Source: Opitutia bacterium
GTDB lineage: Bacteria; Verrucomicrobiota; Verrucomicrobiia; Opitutales; Opitutaceae
DNA: 64,000 nt
Assembly: GCA_016190985.1 (NCBI GenBank)
Contig: JACPPI010000012.1
Location: forward strand, 36,462-100,461
Reading direction: 5' to 3'
This document shows positions 50,456-59,496 of this stretch, one piece after another. The stretch's first letter is position 1; every line of letters begins with the position of its first letter. A model generated the notes under the pieces. The model was given only the letters and a program-made list of their open reading frames with translations, was not told where the DNA came from and ran no database searches. The position numbers were made by a program, and so were the translations under genes.

Positions 50456-51204
50456 ACTGTCCCGATGTCCGCCCTTTGCTCAGCGCCCACCTTGACGAGG
50501 AACTCGACGTGGTGAACGACGCCGCCGTGGCCTCGCACCTCGAAAACTGCCCGACCTGCGCCGCGGCCGCGCTCGCCCTTGCGGACCAGCGACGTCGGCG
50601 GCAGGAGAAGCTGACGCGGCACCGCGCCCCGGCGGAACTGGCGGCGCAGATCCGCGCGGCCCTGCCACCGGCATCCCGCGTCACGTCGGCCGCCGTGCCG
50701 TGGTGGCCGGGTTGGTCGCGCGCGGTTCCGCTCGCGGCGGGCATGGCGCTGGCGCTGCTCGCGGGATTTTCCTGGGGCGGAAACCGGGCTCGTGCCAACG
50801 CGCTCGCCGGCGAACTGACCGCCGCGCACGTGCGCGCGCGGCTCACCGGGCACGTGATCGACGTCGCGTCGTCGGACCGGCACACGGTCAAGCCGTGGTT
50901 CGCCAACAAGGTGGATTTTGCGCCCTTCGTGCCCGACCTCGCGGCGCAGGGTTTCCCCCTGGCGGGCGGCCGCCTTGAACGGCTGGGCGGTCGCACGGTC
51001 GCGACGCTGGTCTACTCGCGGCGCCAGCACAGCATTGACCTGCATGTCTGGAGCGGCGGGCCGGCGCCCGTCGCGGCCCCGGTGCGACGCGATGGCTATG
51101 CCTTGGTGGGCTGGCGGTCCGGCGACCTGAACTACTCCGCCGTCTCCGACGTGGCCCCGGAGGAGCTGGCGGCGTTCGCGAGCCTGTTCCAGGCGGCGCG
51201 CTAG
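50452..51204 (+). CDS. membrane anti-sigma factor with zinc-finger domain
   Basis: This 250-aa protein has an N-terminal anti-sigma zinc-finger-like domain (LLSAHLDEELD...ASHLENCPTC; His, Cys, Cys), one membrane helix (about 85-103) and a periplasmic domain (about 110-250). It should hold the preceding ECF factor at the membrane until a periplasmic signal releases it. The paired, overlapping arrangement supports this. The periplasmic part resembles sensor domains of ChrR/RsmA-like proteins only loosely. Confidence 0.85.
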   Translation: MNCPDVRPLLSAHLDEELDVVNDAAVASHLENCPTCAAAALALADQRRRRQEKLTRHRAPAELAAQIRAALPPASRVTSAAVPWWPGWSRAVPLAAGMALALLAGFSWGGNRARANALAGELTAAHVRARLTGHVIDVASSDRHTVKPWFANKVDFAPFVPDLAAQGFPLAGGRLERLGGRTVATLVYSRRQHSIDLHVWSGGPAPVAAPVRRDGYALVGWRSGDLNYSAVSDVAPEELAAFASLFQAAR

Positions 51205-51252
51205 TATTGCCTTGTTAAGTTGATCGCCGAAAACCGGCCGGTTTCCAGAGCG

Positions 51253-51275
51253 AATGTCACTTAACAGGTGACATT
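51253..51275. repeat. dispersed palindrome, copy f (TGTCA-N9-TGACA)
   Basis: AATGTCAC and GTGACATT flank TTAACAG, with two imperfect central pairs. It lies in the 136-bp gap between the convergent anti-sigma and helix-turn-helix genes. Confidence 0.8.
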
Positions 51276-51340
51276 GGGATTTGCCGTTTTTTGTGAGGCA
51301 AGTAGCAAAGCAATGTCAGCCGCCACCGGCGAAGTGATTC

Positions 51341-51652
51341 TCAGCCTTGGCGCCAGTGGCGGAGCACGCGATGCCGCGGCGTGGCGGTCGCATGGTCGCG
51401 CTCCGTCGCGATAAGCTCGCGCGTCCGCAACCGCGTCATGGCCGCCTGGACCGCGCTGCGGGACAGGCCGGTCTCCTCGGCGATGGCGCCCAGGCCGGCG
51501 ACGACGGGCCGCCAGCGCTGGCGGACGGTCCGTCCGTAGAGGTGGAGGTAGACGAGGAAGGCGGCCGGGTGCTGGTCGTGGCCGACGAGATCGCGCAACA
51601 GCACGTCGAGCACGTAGTCGTCGACCGGGAGGGTGATCCGATGGCGGGGCAT
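51341..51652 (-). CDS. winged helix-turn-helix protein
   Basis: A 103-aa protein with an N-terminal helical region (DDYVLDVLLRDLVGHDQHPAAFLVYLHLY) and a winged HTH (GAIAEETGLSRSAVQAAMTRLRTRELIATE). It resembles small MarR/GntR-like or replication-initiator HTH proteins. No effector domain and no cognate operon are evident, so targets are unknown. Confidence 0.65.
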   Translation of the reverse strand: MPRHRITLPVDDYVLDVLLRDLVGHDQHPAAFLVYLHLYGRTVRQRWRPVVAGLGAIAEETGLSRSAVQAAMTRLRTRELIATERDHATATPRHRVLRHWRQG

Positions 51653-51753
51653 CGGGGGCAGGCTGCGCTATGCCGATAAACGGACAAGGCTTTTTGCGCT
51701 CGCGGGCCGGTGCCGGCTGGACGCGCCGGCCACGGCGGGCTTAACGTGCGGCC

Positions 51754-52122
51754 ATGATCAGCCACATCAAATTCGCCAGCATCCCCGTGCAGGACCAGAA
51801 CCGCGCGCTCGATTTCTACACCGAGAAACTGGGTTTCACCATCATCACCGACCAGCCGTTCGACGGGAAGCAGCGCTGGATCGAGCTGCGCATCCCCCAG
51901 GCCGAGACCCGGGTCGTCCTCTTTACCCCCGACGGGCAAGAGGACCGCGTCGGCACCTTTTCGGGCATCTCGTATGCGACGGAGGACGTCGAGAAAAGCC
52001 ACGCCGAGTTGTCCCGCCGCGGCGTGAAGTTCAAGGGGCCGCCGCAACAGCAGCCGTGGGGCACCTGCGCCATCTTTGCGGACAGCGAGGGCAACGAGTT
52101 CGTCCTGAGCACGGCGAAGTGA
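51754..52122 (+). CDS. VOC-family (glyoxalase/bleomycin-resistance-like) protein
   Basis: This 122-aa protein has two beta-alpha-beta-beta-beta modules (HIKFASIPVQDQNRALDFYTEKLGF and the Glu-ending DSEGNEFVLS). VOC proteins bind a divalent metal and act as glyoxalases, isomerases or dioxygenases. The specific activity is unknown. It appears monocistronic. Confidence 0.8.
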   Translation: MISHIKFASIPVQDQNRALDFYTEKLGFTIITDQPFDGKQRWIELRIPQAETRVVLFTPDGQEDRVGTFSGISYATEDVEKSHAELSRRGVKFKGPPQQQPWGTCAIFADSEGNEFVLSTAK

Positions 52123-52243
52123 GGCGGTCTGCGGACATTGAGGTGGAGCGCGTCGTCCCCAACCGGCTCCTTGGTGTCGGCCCGGAGATCAGCGTCCTGG
52201 GGTCGGACCGCTCCACCAATAGGCTGGCCGCTCGCCCGGCGGA

Positions 52244-52933
52244 TCAGTTCGCGAGGTAGAACGGGTTCGGGAGCTTGAAGACCCGCTCGGCGTAGCCGCC
52301 GGCGAGGTCGCTGTTCTGGTCGCCGAGGTTGGCGATGATCAGGTAGCCTTCGGCGGCGAGCTTGCGGCGGGCGTCGATCTTGAAGGCCTTGGTGGACTCG
52401 GTGAAGCCGGCGGGCTTGTAGATGATGCGGGTCCAGCTCTCGTAGCCGACCTGCCGGAGGTTGCGCTCGGTGCCGGGGGCGTCGCTCTCGCGGCGGCCGG
52501 TGATGAAGAACACGTCGATCTTGGCGTTGAGGGCGGTCTGGTAGACGGCCTGCACGGGGTAGATGGCGGTGCACTGGCCCTCGGACACCCAGGCATCCCA
52601 GGCCTTGGGCACGTAGCCGTAATCCATGGCCTGGATGTGGCGCACGTTGCTGAGGGTGGTCTCGTCGATGTCGAACACCACGGCGAGCTTCGTGCTGACC
52701 TTGTCGCGCTTGGGGATGCCCTTGGGGATGCGCTTGACGAGGTATTTGTTGGCCTGGGCGGCGACCTCGGCGACCTCGCGGCCGTATTGGCCGGTGGCGA
52801 CATAGGCGGTGATCTCCTGCTTGAGGGCCTGGAGGTTCCGGGGCTCGGCGGTCTGCTGCGCTTGGGAGACGGGGGCGAGGAGGGCCAGGGCCAGCCCGGC
52901 GGCCAGCAGCGGGGAGAGGAGGCGTTGCAACAT
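52244..52933 (-). CDS. class B/IIIB HAD acid phosphatase (exported)
   Basis: The 229-aa protein has a signal peptide (MLQRLLSPLLAAGLALALLAPVSQA) and the HAD motif VVFDIDETTLSN (Asp, Asp), the FFITGRRES Thr motif and a C-terminal acidic motif (NLGDQNSDL). It hydrolyses phosphomonoesters in the periplasm and resembles the lipoprotein e(P4)/vegetative-storage-protein group. ATG 52933 is chosen because it begins the signal peptide; an upstream start would add a basic, non-signal extension. Confidence 0.85.
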   Translation of the reverse strand: MLQRLLSPLLAAGLALALLAPVSQAQQTAEPRNLQALKQEITAYVATGQYGREVAEVAAQANKYLVKRIPKGIPKRDKVSTKLAVVFDIDETTLSNVRHIQAMDYGYVPKAWDAWVSEGQCTAIYPVQAVYQTALNAKIDVFFITGRRESDAPGTERNLRQVGYESWTRIIYKPAGFTESTKAFKIDARRKLAAEGYLIIANLGDQNSDLAGGYAERVFKLPNPFYLAN

Positions 52934-53052
52934 GGTCAGGAGCAAAGCGCGACGGCGGAGGAATGCCAAGCCGGTTTCCGGCCGCCGCCAGGTCACCGAA
53001 ATGAGTTGCGCAGGGCGGTTGCTTATCTGCCGCAGGCGCGATACCCTGTGAC

Positions 53053-53373
53053 ATGGAAATCAAACTGCCGCACATGCCCTTCAGGTTCGATTCGCCCGAG
53101 GGGCGGATGGAAATCACCGTGCGCCGCTCGCCGACCCACACCGGCGGCGAGGGCCAACAGCATTTTGTCGCGGCGGTGACCTTCCTTCAGCCCGGGCCGC
53201 TGGCGCTGGAGCGGATCCAGCTCTCGGCCAAGTCCGAGACCTACGGCGGCGCCATGCACATCCTGACCGAGGGCTTCAAGGTGACGCCGGCCTCGCACGA
53301 CAAGGACAGCGTGGAGTTCCGCGTGCTCACGGCGCTGTGCCACGCCCAGGGCGTCGTGGACCTGAACGGGTGA
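53053..53373 (+). CDS. unknown 106-aa protein
   Basis: No family is recognised. It is soluble and beta-rich (MEIKLPHMPFRFDSPEGRMEITVRR; VTFLQPGPLALERIQLSAKSE; KVTPASHDKDSVEFRVLTALCHAQG). It lacks a signal peptide or Cys motif. Codon use is like the surrounding genes, which supports it being real. It is convergent with the alcohol dehydrogenase gene and followed by two hairpins. Confidence 0.55.
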   Translation: MEIKLPHMPFRFDSPEGRMEITVRRSPTHTGGEGQQHFVAAVTFLQPGPLALERIQLSAKSETYGGAMHILTEGFKVTPASHDKDSVEFRVLTALCHAQGVVDLNG

Positions 53374-53383
53374 GGGCGCCGTT

Positions 53384-53431
53384 GCTGGCTGCTGCCAGCC
53401 CGGTGTGCCCTGTTGCCGCTTGCTAGCGGCA
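53384..53431. repeat. two GC-rich hairpins between convergent genes
   Basis: GCTGGC-TGCT-GCCAGC (53384-53399) and TGCCGCT-TGCT-AGCGGCA (53414-53431). No U-run. They may end transcription from either side or be repeat remnants. Confidence 0.5.
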
Positions 53432-53464
53432 CGGGGTCCGTCCACCGACCTGCGTCGGGGCGGA

Positions 53465-53512
53465 TGTCCGCAGTTCTCGCCCGCTACCGCGCGGCGAAAC
53501 AGCGGCAAAGGG
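53465..53512. repeat. GTTCTCGCC/GGCGAAAC repeat, non-coding copy
   Basis: TGTCCGCAGTTCTCGCC and GGCGAAACAGCGGCAAAGGGC resemble the element inside parC at 57254-57292 and, less closely, that at 61555-61624. The parC and 61.6 kb copies have inverted arms around the GTT/AAC parts. Confidence 0.55.
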
Positions 53513-53523
53513 CGGCCGGAAAC

Positions 53524-53544
53524 TTGTAATATAATAGATTACAA
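53524..53544. repeat. dispersed palindrome, copy g (TGTAA-N9-TTACA)
   Basis: TTGTAAT and ATTACAA flank ATAATAG with one mismatched pair. It is located 17 bp beyond the alcohol dehydrogenase stop, in the convergent intergenic region. Confidence 0.8.
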
Positions 53545-53560
53545 ATATCCGGGCCGGCGC

Positions 53561-54625
53561 TCAGGTGAGCGTGGCCATGTCGATCACGAAGCGGTATTTC
53601 ACGTCGCTCTGCAGCATGCGCTCGTAGGCCGTGTTGATCTGGTCCATGCGGATCAGCTCGATGTCGCTCGTGATGCCGTGCTGCCCGCAGAAATCCAGCA
53701 TCTCCTGCGTCTCGGGCAGGCCGCCGATGAGCGAGCCGGAGAAGGAGCGGCGGCGGAAGATCAGGGCGAACGACGCCACGGGCTGCGGCCTCTCGGGCGC
53801 GCCGACCAGCACCAGGTTGCCCTCGCGCTTCAACAGGTTGAAGAGGGCGTTGAGGTCGTGGTCGGCCGACACGGTGTCGAGGATGAAATCAAAGCTGCCC
53901 GCGTGCACCGCCATCTGCTTCCCGTCGGTGGAGACGACGACCTCGTGCGCGCCGAGCTTCTTCGCGTCGGCCGCCTTGCCCGGCGACGTGGTGAGGACCA
54001 CGACATGCGCGCCGAAGGCCTGGGCGAACTTGACGCCCATGTGGCCGAGGCCGCCGAGGCCGACGATCCCGACCTTTTGCCCCGGGCCGACCTTCCAGTG
54101 GCGCAGCGGCGAATAGGTGGTGATGCCCGCGCACAGCAGCGGGGCGGCGGCGGCGGGGTTGAGGTTGGCGGGCAGCCGGAGCACGAAATCCTCCGTCACC
54201 ACGATGCTCTGCGAGTAGCCGCCGAGCGTGGGCGTGCCGAGGTGCTTCTCGGTGCCGCCGTAGGTGCCGCCGGTCATGCCCGCGTCGCAATACTGCTCGA
54301 GGCCCTGACGGCAGCTCGGGCAGGTGCGGCAGGAATCCACGAGGCAGCCGACGCCCACGGTGTCGCCCGCCTTGAACTTCGTCACGCCCGGGCCGGTGGC
54401 CGTCACGCGGCCCACGATCTCGTGGCCCGGCACGGCGGGATACTGGGTGAAATGCCATTCGTTGCGGGCGTAGTGCAGGTCGGAGTGGCACACGCCGCAG
54501 TAGAGGATCTGGATCTGCACGTCGCCGGCCAGCGGCTGGCGGCGCTCGATGACCGCGGCGCCCAGGGGCGACGTGGCGCTGGGGGTGGAATAGGCCTTGG
54601 TGGAGTAGCAGACGGGTCTGGGCAT
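53561..54625 (-). CDS. zinc-dependent alcohol/aldehyde dehydrogenase (YahK-like, NADP)
   Basis: The 354-aa medium-chain dehydrogenase has catalytic-zinc ligands in CGVCHSDLH (Cys), PGHEIVGRV (His-Glu) and LLCAGITTY (Cys). Structural-zinc Cys lie in SCRTCPSCRQGLEQYC, and a nucleotide fold in GIVGLGGLGHMGVKFA. This matches the cinnamyl-alcohol-dehydrogenase/YahK group, which reduces a wide range of aldehydes with NADPH. ATG 54625 fits family length; the frame runs farther upstream, but into repeat-bearing DNA. Confidence 0.88.
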   Translation of the reverse strand: MPRPVCYSTKAYSTPSATSPLGAAVIERRQPLAGDVQIQILYCGVCHSDLHYARNEWHFTQYPAVPGHEIVGRVTATGPGVTKFKAGDTVGVGCLVDSCRTCPSCRQGLEQYCDAGMTGGTYGGTEKHLGTPTLGGYSQSIVVTEDFVLRLPANLNPAAAAPLLCAGITTYSPLRHWKVGPGQKVGIVGLGGLGHMGVKFAQAFGAHVVVLTTSPGKAADAKKLGAHEVVVSTDGKQMAVHAGSFDFILDTVSADHDLNALFNLLKREGNLVLVGAPERPQPVASFALIFRRRSFSGSLIGGLPETQEMLDFCGQHGITSDIELIRMDQINTAYERMLQSDVKYRFVIDMATLT

Positions 54626-55158
54626 GGGGGAGGAAAGCGGTATGCTGGAAGCTCCAAGCTGTGAGCGGCGGGCCGTGAGCACAAGCAAAGAGATGGGCTC
54701 ACGTGAAGAGGCCGAGACGTGAAAGAGGACAGATTGCAGAAGACGGAGGACAGAAGGCCGGCACCCGTCGTCCTCGGGGACTGTGATGAGGCTCGTCCGG
54801 TGGCGGTGCCATCGGAAAGGAGGGAGCCAAGGCGTTTGAGATGGCGGGTTCGTCGCGGCGGCGTGGCTCATGCTCCCGCGGAGCGCGGCAGCAGCGTGAG
54901 TTCATTCCCGCAAGCAACCGGCGAGGGCGGAATAGGCAATCCGGGGAGAAACAGAGGTCACAGGCAGATCTGCGAAGGGGTTATGGCCGTGCGCGGCACA
55001 GGCCACATGGTCGGCGGCCGCCAGTTCCCGGACGACGGTGAAGCCCGCATCCTCGGAATAGAGACGCACCAGATAACCTCTTTGATGGACCACTTGGTGA
55101 CGGTGAGACCCTTGGAGGTTCAGCCGTCGCCGAGCCTATGGCTGACAGGGCGGGTGAA
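54626..55158. other. 533-bp region without a convincing gene; repeat and parC-end remnant
   Basis: It holds a polypurine repeat (GAGGACAGATTGCAGAAGACGG type, about 54726) like that inside ccoG. From about 55072 to 55127 it also holds a second, diverged copy of the parC 3' end: ATAACCTCTTTGATGGACCA against TTAACCTCTTTGATGCTCCA at 55188. On the minus strand this copy would encode SKGLTVTKWSIKEV again. Between the real and second end lies GCCGAGCCTATGGCTGACAG, related to the ccoI insert. A short minus-strand frame here (54902-55093) has no recognisable product. Confidence 0.55.
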
Positions 55159-57336
55159 TCACTTCAGTGCGAGATCGTTCCTCTTAACCTCTTTGATGCT
55201 CCATTTCGTTACCGTCAATCCTTTCGAGGTTCTGGTCGAAACGGGGACCGGAGTGAGGTCGAAGTCGATTTCGCGGACGCGGGCGCCTGACCGGCCGTCG
55301 AGGGAGACGTGCACGGACTTGGGCATGTCTTTTTCTTTCGCGGAGACTTCGAGGAAGACGACGCGGGAATTCTCGGACTTCACCAGCGGGTAGAGCTTGT
55401 CGCGGTTGAGGCCGCCGATCTGGAACTTCTTGGCGAAGGCCTTCCCCGTCGCGCCGTCCTGATAGATCATGGTGTAGAAATTCGTGTCGCCTTCCTTCGG
55501 CCAGATGGCGACGTGCAGGATTTCGCGGCCCATGAAAATCTTGTCGGCGACTTTCGAGACTTTGAGCGAACCGTCGCGCATGATCGTGAGCACGCTGTCG
55601 AGGATCGTGCACTCGGTGACGAACTCGTGCTGGCGCCAGTTCAGACCGATGAAACCGTCCTCGCGGTTGACGTAGAGGCGCTGATTCGCCGAGACGACGG
55701 CGGAGGCGTCGATCTGCTCAATCTCGTCGTAGCTGGTCTTCCGCTTGATGCCCTTGCCGTATTTCTCCTGCAGCATCTCGAACCACGCGACGGCATAGTC
55801 GGTGAGCTTCTTCAGGTTGGCCTTCGTCTCCTTGATGCCTTCCTCGATTTTCTTCATGGCCTCGTCGGCCTGGAAGCGGTTGTAGGCGGAGATGCGCTTG
55901 ATGCGGATCTCGGTGAGGCGGACGATGTCGTCGTCGGTCACCTCGCGGCGGAGCTGCTTGAGGAAGGGCTTCAGGCCGCCGCGGATCTCGGCGAGGACGG
56001 ATTCCCAGGTCTTGGACTTCTCGATGAGGCGGTAGATGCGCTCCTCGATGAAGATACGCTCGAGGGAATCCCAGTGCCACTGCTGCTCGAGTTCGCCGAG
56101 CCTGATCTCAAGCTCGCGCTTGAGGAGCTCGCGGGTGGCCTCGGCGCTGGCCTTGAGGATGTCGCGGACGCCGAGGAAGCGGGGCTTGTCGTCGCCGGTC
56201 TTGGGGTCGCGGACGATGACGCAGGCGGCGGGGTTGAGCTGCACCTGGCAGCTGGTGAAGACGTAGAGCTGCTGGATGACCTTGTCGGGCTCGGAGCCCT
56301 GCGGGAGGTGGACGAGGATCTCGACCTTGTCGGCGGTGTTGTCGTCGACGTGCTTGACCTTGATCTTGCCCTTGGCGTTGGCGGCGAGGATGGACTCGAT
56401 GAGACTCTCCGTGGTGACGCCGTAGGGGAGCTCGGTGATGGCGAGGAGGTATTTGGAGCGCTCCTCGATGCGGGCGCGGACCTTCACCTTGCCGCCGCGC
56501 TCGCCGTCGTTGTATTCCGCGAAGTCGGCGGTGCCGCCGGTGGGGAAGTCGGGGAGGATGCGGAAGGTTTTTCCCTGGAGGTGGTTGATGGCCGCGCGGC
56601 AGAGGTCGTTGAAGTTGTGCGGGAGGATCTTGGTGGAGAGGCCGACCGCGATGCCGTCGGCGCCCTCGAGGAGGACGATCGGGAACTTGGCGGGGAGGGT
56701 GATGGGCTCCTTGTTGCGGCCGTCGTAGCTGAGCTGCCAGGTGGTGGTCTTCGGGTTGAAGAGGACGTCCTTGGCGAAGGCGGTGAGGCGGGCCTCGATG
56801 TAACGGGGGGCGGCGGCCTCGTCGCCGGTGAGGAGGTTGCCGTAGTTGCCCTGGGGCTCGATGAGCCAGGCGCGCTGGCCGATGGACACGAGCGCGGCGC
56901 CGATGGAGGCGTCGCCGTGCGGGTGGAGCTTCATTGTGGCGCCGACGACGTTGGCGACCTTGTGGAAGCGGCCGTCGTCCATGTCCCAGAGCGTGTGGAG
57001 GACGCGGCGCTGGACGGGCTTCAGGCCGTCGTCGATGTGCGGGACAGCGCGGTCGAGGATGACGTAGGAGGCGTAGTCGAGGAACCAGTTGCGGTAACTC
57101 TGCGCGAGCGGGGCCATCTCGTCCTGAACCTTCTCGCCCTTCTTGCGCTTCGGCGGGGGAGGCTCCGCATTTTCGATTTTCGATTTTGGGTTTTCGATTT
57201 GGGCAGCAGCGGGGGCTGGGGGCACCGTTGAGGCCTGCTGGCCGCCCGGTGTTTGTCCTCCGTTCTCGCCGGGCGAAACGGAGGCAAAGGGCAACTCGGC
57301 TTGGTCGGATTTCTTGGCAGGTTTTTTCTTGGCCAT
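55159..57336 (-). CDS. parC: DNA topoisomerase IV subunit A (ParC-like)
   Basis: The 725-aa cutting subunit has DNA-gate motifs FLDYASYVILDRAVPHIDDGLKPVQRR, LHPHGDASIG and the catalytic Tyr in APRYIEARL, a coiled-coil tower (KRELEIRLGELEQQW) and a shortened C-terminal part without the full GyrA beta-propeller or GyrA-box. With ParE it decatenates and relaxes DNA. The first about 65 residues are a low-complexity linker containing two translated repeats: VCPPFSPGE-type DNA (57254-57292) and IENPKSKIEN (57169-57203). The gene for ParE lies upstream, 210 bp away across a repeat element. Confidence 0.9.
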   Translation of the reverse strand: MAKKKPAKKSDQAELPFASVSPGENGGQTPGGQQASTVPPAPAAAQIENPKSKIENAEPPPPKRKKGEKVQDEMAPLAQSYRNWFLDYASYVILDRAVPHIDDGLKPVQRRVLHTLWDMDDGRFHKVANVVGATMKLHPHGDASIGAALVSIGQRAWLIEPQGNYGNLLTGDEAAAPRYIEARLTAFAKDVLFNPKTTTWQLSYDGRNKEPITLPAKFPIVLLEGADGIAVGLSTKILPHNFNDLCRAAINHLQGKTFRILPDFPTGGTADFAEYNDGERGGKVKVRARIEERSKYLLAITELPYGVTTESLIESILAANAKGKIKVKHVDDNTADKVEILVHLPQGSEPDKVIQQLYVFTSCQVQLNPAACVIVRDPKTGDDKPRFLGVRDILKASAEATRELLKRELEIRLGELEQQWHWDSLERIFIEERIYRLIEKSKTWESVLAEIRGGLKPFLKQLRREVTDDDIVRLTEIRIKRISAYNRFQADEAMKKIEEGIKETKANLKKLTDYAVAWFEMLQEKYGKGIKRKTSYDEIEQIDASAVVSANQRLYVNREDGFIGLNWRQHEFVTECTILDSVLTIMRDGSLKVSKVADKIFMGREILHVAIWPKEGDTNFYTMIYQDGATGKAFAKKFQIGGLNRDKLYPLVKSENSRVVFLEVSAKEKDMPKSVHVSLDGRSGARVREIDFDLTPVPVSTRTSKGLTVTKWSIKEVKRNDLALK
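57169..57203. repeat. A-rich repeat in the parC N-terminus
   Basis: TTTTCGATTTTCGATTTTGG and GTTTTCGATTTGGG on the plus strand. On the coding strand it encodes IENPKSKIEN and matches the ccoG N-terminal repeat at 21866-21900. Confidence 0.7.
57254..57292. repeat. GTTCTCGCC/GGCGAAAC repeat in the parC N-terminus
   Basis: CCTCCGTTCTCGCC and GGGCGAAACGGAGG form an inverted repeat. It is translated within the disordered ParC N-terminal linker. Relatives lie at 53465-53512 and 61555-61624. Confidence 0.6.
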
Positions 57337-57420
57337 CTAGGGGAGTAAAAGTGAGAGGGAGAGTGAAGGTGACGGACTTGAACCGCTAATCGGCGCTATT
57401 GAACGCTATTGGGAGATGGT

Positions 57421-57532
57421 TTTTGACCACGGATTGCCCGGATTTATACGGATGAGATTCAGAAGGTATGGGCTCAAACCAATGCCTTGGGTGATTGATC
57501 CGTGGGTATCTGTGAAATCCGTGGTTAAAAAA
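57421..57532. repeat. CCACGGATT-family inverted-repeat element, copy 3
   Basis: Arms TTTTGACCACGGATTGCC and TGAAATCCGTGGTTAAAA, about 110 bp apart, fill the parE-parC spacer. The two genes are therefore probably separated by a structured RNA or need separate promoters. Confidence 0.8.
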
Positions 57533-57546
57533 TTTGGGACGGGAGG

Positions 57547-59388
57547 TCAGGCTTCGACTAGATCCTTTTCGACGCGAAGGTTGTCGATGATGAAGTCCTG
57601 CCGTTCGGGGGTGTTCTTGCCCATGAAGAAGCTCAGGAGCTCGTCGGAGCTGTAGAGGTGGTGGAGATTCACGGGGTCGAGGCGGATGTTCTCGCCGATG
57701 AAGTCCTTGAACTCGCCGGCGCTGATCTCGCCGAGGCCCTTGAAGCGCGTGATCTCGTGGGTGGCGCCGCACTCGACGACGGCGGCCTGCTTCTCCGGCT
57801 CGGAGTAGCAGTAGCGCGTGATCTTCTTGTTGCGGACGCGGAAGAGCGGCGTCTGGAGGATGAAGAGGTGGTTGTTGCGGATGACGTCGGGGAAGAACTG
57901 CAGGAAGAACGAGAGGAGCAGGAGGCGGATGTGCATGCCGTCGACGTCGGCGTCGGTGGCGATGACGATCCGGTTGTAGCGGAGGCCGTCGAGGCCGTCC
58001 TCGATGTTGAGCGCGGCCTGGAGGAGGTGGAACTCCTCGTTCTCGTAGATGACCTTCTTGGTGAGGCCGTAGGTGTTGAGCGGCTTGCCCTTGAGGGCGA
58101 AGACGGCTTGCGTCTGGACGTCGCGCGTGGCGGTGAGGGAGCCGGCGGCGGAGTCGCCCTCGACGATGAAGAGGGTGGATTCCTCGGCGCGCTCGTTGCG
58201 GTCACCGAGGTGGAGGCGGCAGTCGCGGAGCTTGCGGTTGTGGAGGGAGGCCTTCTTGGCGCGCTCGCGGGCGATGTTGCGGATGCCGGCGAGCTCCTTG
58301 CGCTCGTGCTCGTTCTCCTCGATCTTGGCCTTGATGATGTCGGCGGTCTCGCGGTTCTTGTGGAGCCAGGTGTCGAGCGCCTGCTGGACGAACTTGCCGA
58401 CGAATTCCTTGATCGAGGGGCCCTTGGGGCCGACGTCGGTCGAGCCGAGCTTGGTCTTGGTCTGCGATTCGAAAACGGGCTCCTGCACGCGGACGACGAT
58501 GGCGGCGTCGATCGACTGGCGGACGTCGGCGGCGTCGAAGTCCTTCTTGAAATGGTTGCGCAGGGTCTCGACGAAGGCCTCGCGGAAGGCCGCGAGGTGG
58601 GTGCCGCCCATGGTGGTGTGCTGGCCGTTGACGAAGGACCAGTATTCCTCGCCGTAGTGCTTGCCGTGGGTGACGGCGATCTCGATGTCGTCGCCCTCGA
58701 GGTGGATGATGGGGTAGAGCGGCTCGCCGGAGAGTTCCTTGGTGAGGAGATCCTTGAGGCCGTGCTCGGACTTGAAGGGTTTGCCGTTGAGCGTGAGGGT
58801 GAGGCCGCGGTTGAGGAAGGCGTAGTTCCAGAGCATGTCCTCGATGAACTCGGTGCGGAAACGGAAGTCGGAGCCGAAGAGCTTCTCGTCGGGGGTGAAC
58901 TCGATGAGGGTGCCGGTGCGCTCGTCGGTCTTGGTGACGCGCGACTGGGCCTTGAGCTTGCCGCGCTCGAACTCGACGACCTTGGTCTCGCCGTCGCGGA
59001 CGGCCTGGGCGCGGTAGGTGAAGGAAAGGGCGTTGACGGCTTTCTGGCCGACGCCGTTCAGGCCGACGGCCTTCTGGAAAGTTTCCGAGTCGTATTTGGC
59101 GCCGGTGTTGATGATGGAGACGCAGTCGATGAGCTTGCCCAACGGGATGCCGCGGCCGTAGTCGCGGACCTTGACGCTACGGTCGGTCAGTTCGACCTCG
59201 ATCTTGCGGCCGCCGCCCATCATGAATTCGTCGATCGAGTTGTCGATGGTCTCCTTGAGGAGGACGTAGATGCCGTCCTCGGCATGGGCGCCGTTGCCGA
59301 GGCGGCCGATATACATGCCCGGGCGGAGGCGGATATGCTCGAGCGAGCTGAGGGTCTTGATGCTGGCTTCGGTGTAGTTGGAGGCCAT
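57547..59388 (-). CDS. parE: DNA topoisomerase IV subunit B (ParE-like)
   Basis: The 613-aa ATPase subunit has a GHKL domain ([38 protein letters not shown]), a transducer domain ([24 protein letters not shown]) and a TOPRIM domain ([42 protein letters not shown]). ATG 59388 begins [15 protein letters not shown] in front of the [13 protein letters not shown] motif, so the upstream open frame is not part of it. It partners with the downstream parC product. Confidence 0.92.
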   Translation of the reverse strand: MASNYTEASIKTLSSLEHIRLRPGMYIGRLGNGAHAEDGIYVLLKETIDNSIDEFMMGGGRKIEVELTDRSVKVRDYGRGIPLGKLIDCVSIINTGAKYDSETFQKAVGLNGVGQKAVNALSFTYRAQAVRDGETKVVEFERGKLKAQSRVTKTDERTGTLIEFTPDEKLFGSDFRFRTEFIEDMLWNYAFLNRGLTLTLNGKPFKSEHGLKDLLTKELSGEPLYPIIHLEGDDIEIAVTHGKHYGEEYWSFVNGQHTTMGGTHLAAFREAFVETLRNHFKKDFDAADVRQSIDAAIVVRVQEPVFESQTKTKLGSTDVGPKGPSIKEFVGKFVQQALDTWLHKNRETADIIKAKIEENEHERKELAGIRNIARERAKKASLHNRKLRDCRLHLGDRNERAEESTLFIVEGDSAAGSLTATRDVQTQAVFALKGKPLNTYGLTKKVIYENEEFHLLQAALNIEDGLDGLRYNRIVIATDADVDGMHIRLLLLSFFLQFFPDVIRNNHLFILQTPLFRVRNKKITRYCYSEPEKQAAVVECGATHEITRFKGLGEISAGEFKDFIGENIRLDPVNLHHLYSSDELLSFFMGKNTPERQDFIIDNLRVEKDLVEA

Positions 59389-59496
59389 GGGGCTTGCGCG
59401 GAATACAGAGGGTGTCGCACCACGGCTGGCAAGCGCGATTCGGGGACTTGCACGCGGCGGGCGGCGGGGGTAACGTGCAGGCCAATCCATTCGCCC

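Noticed and set aside
54902..55093. 63-codon minus-strand frame after parC
   Set aside because: It starts in the duplicated parC tail in another frame and has no recognisable product or ribosome-binding site.
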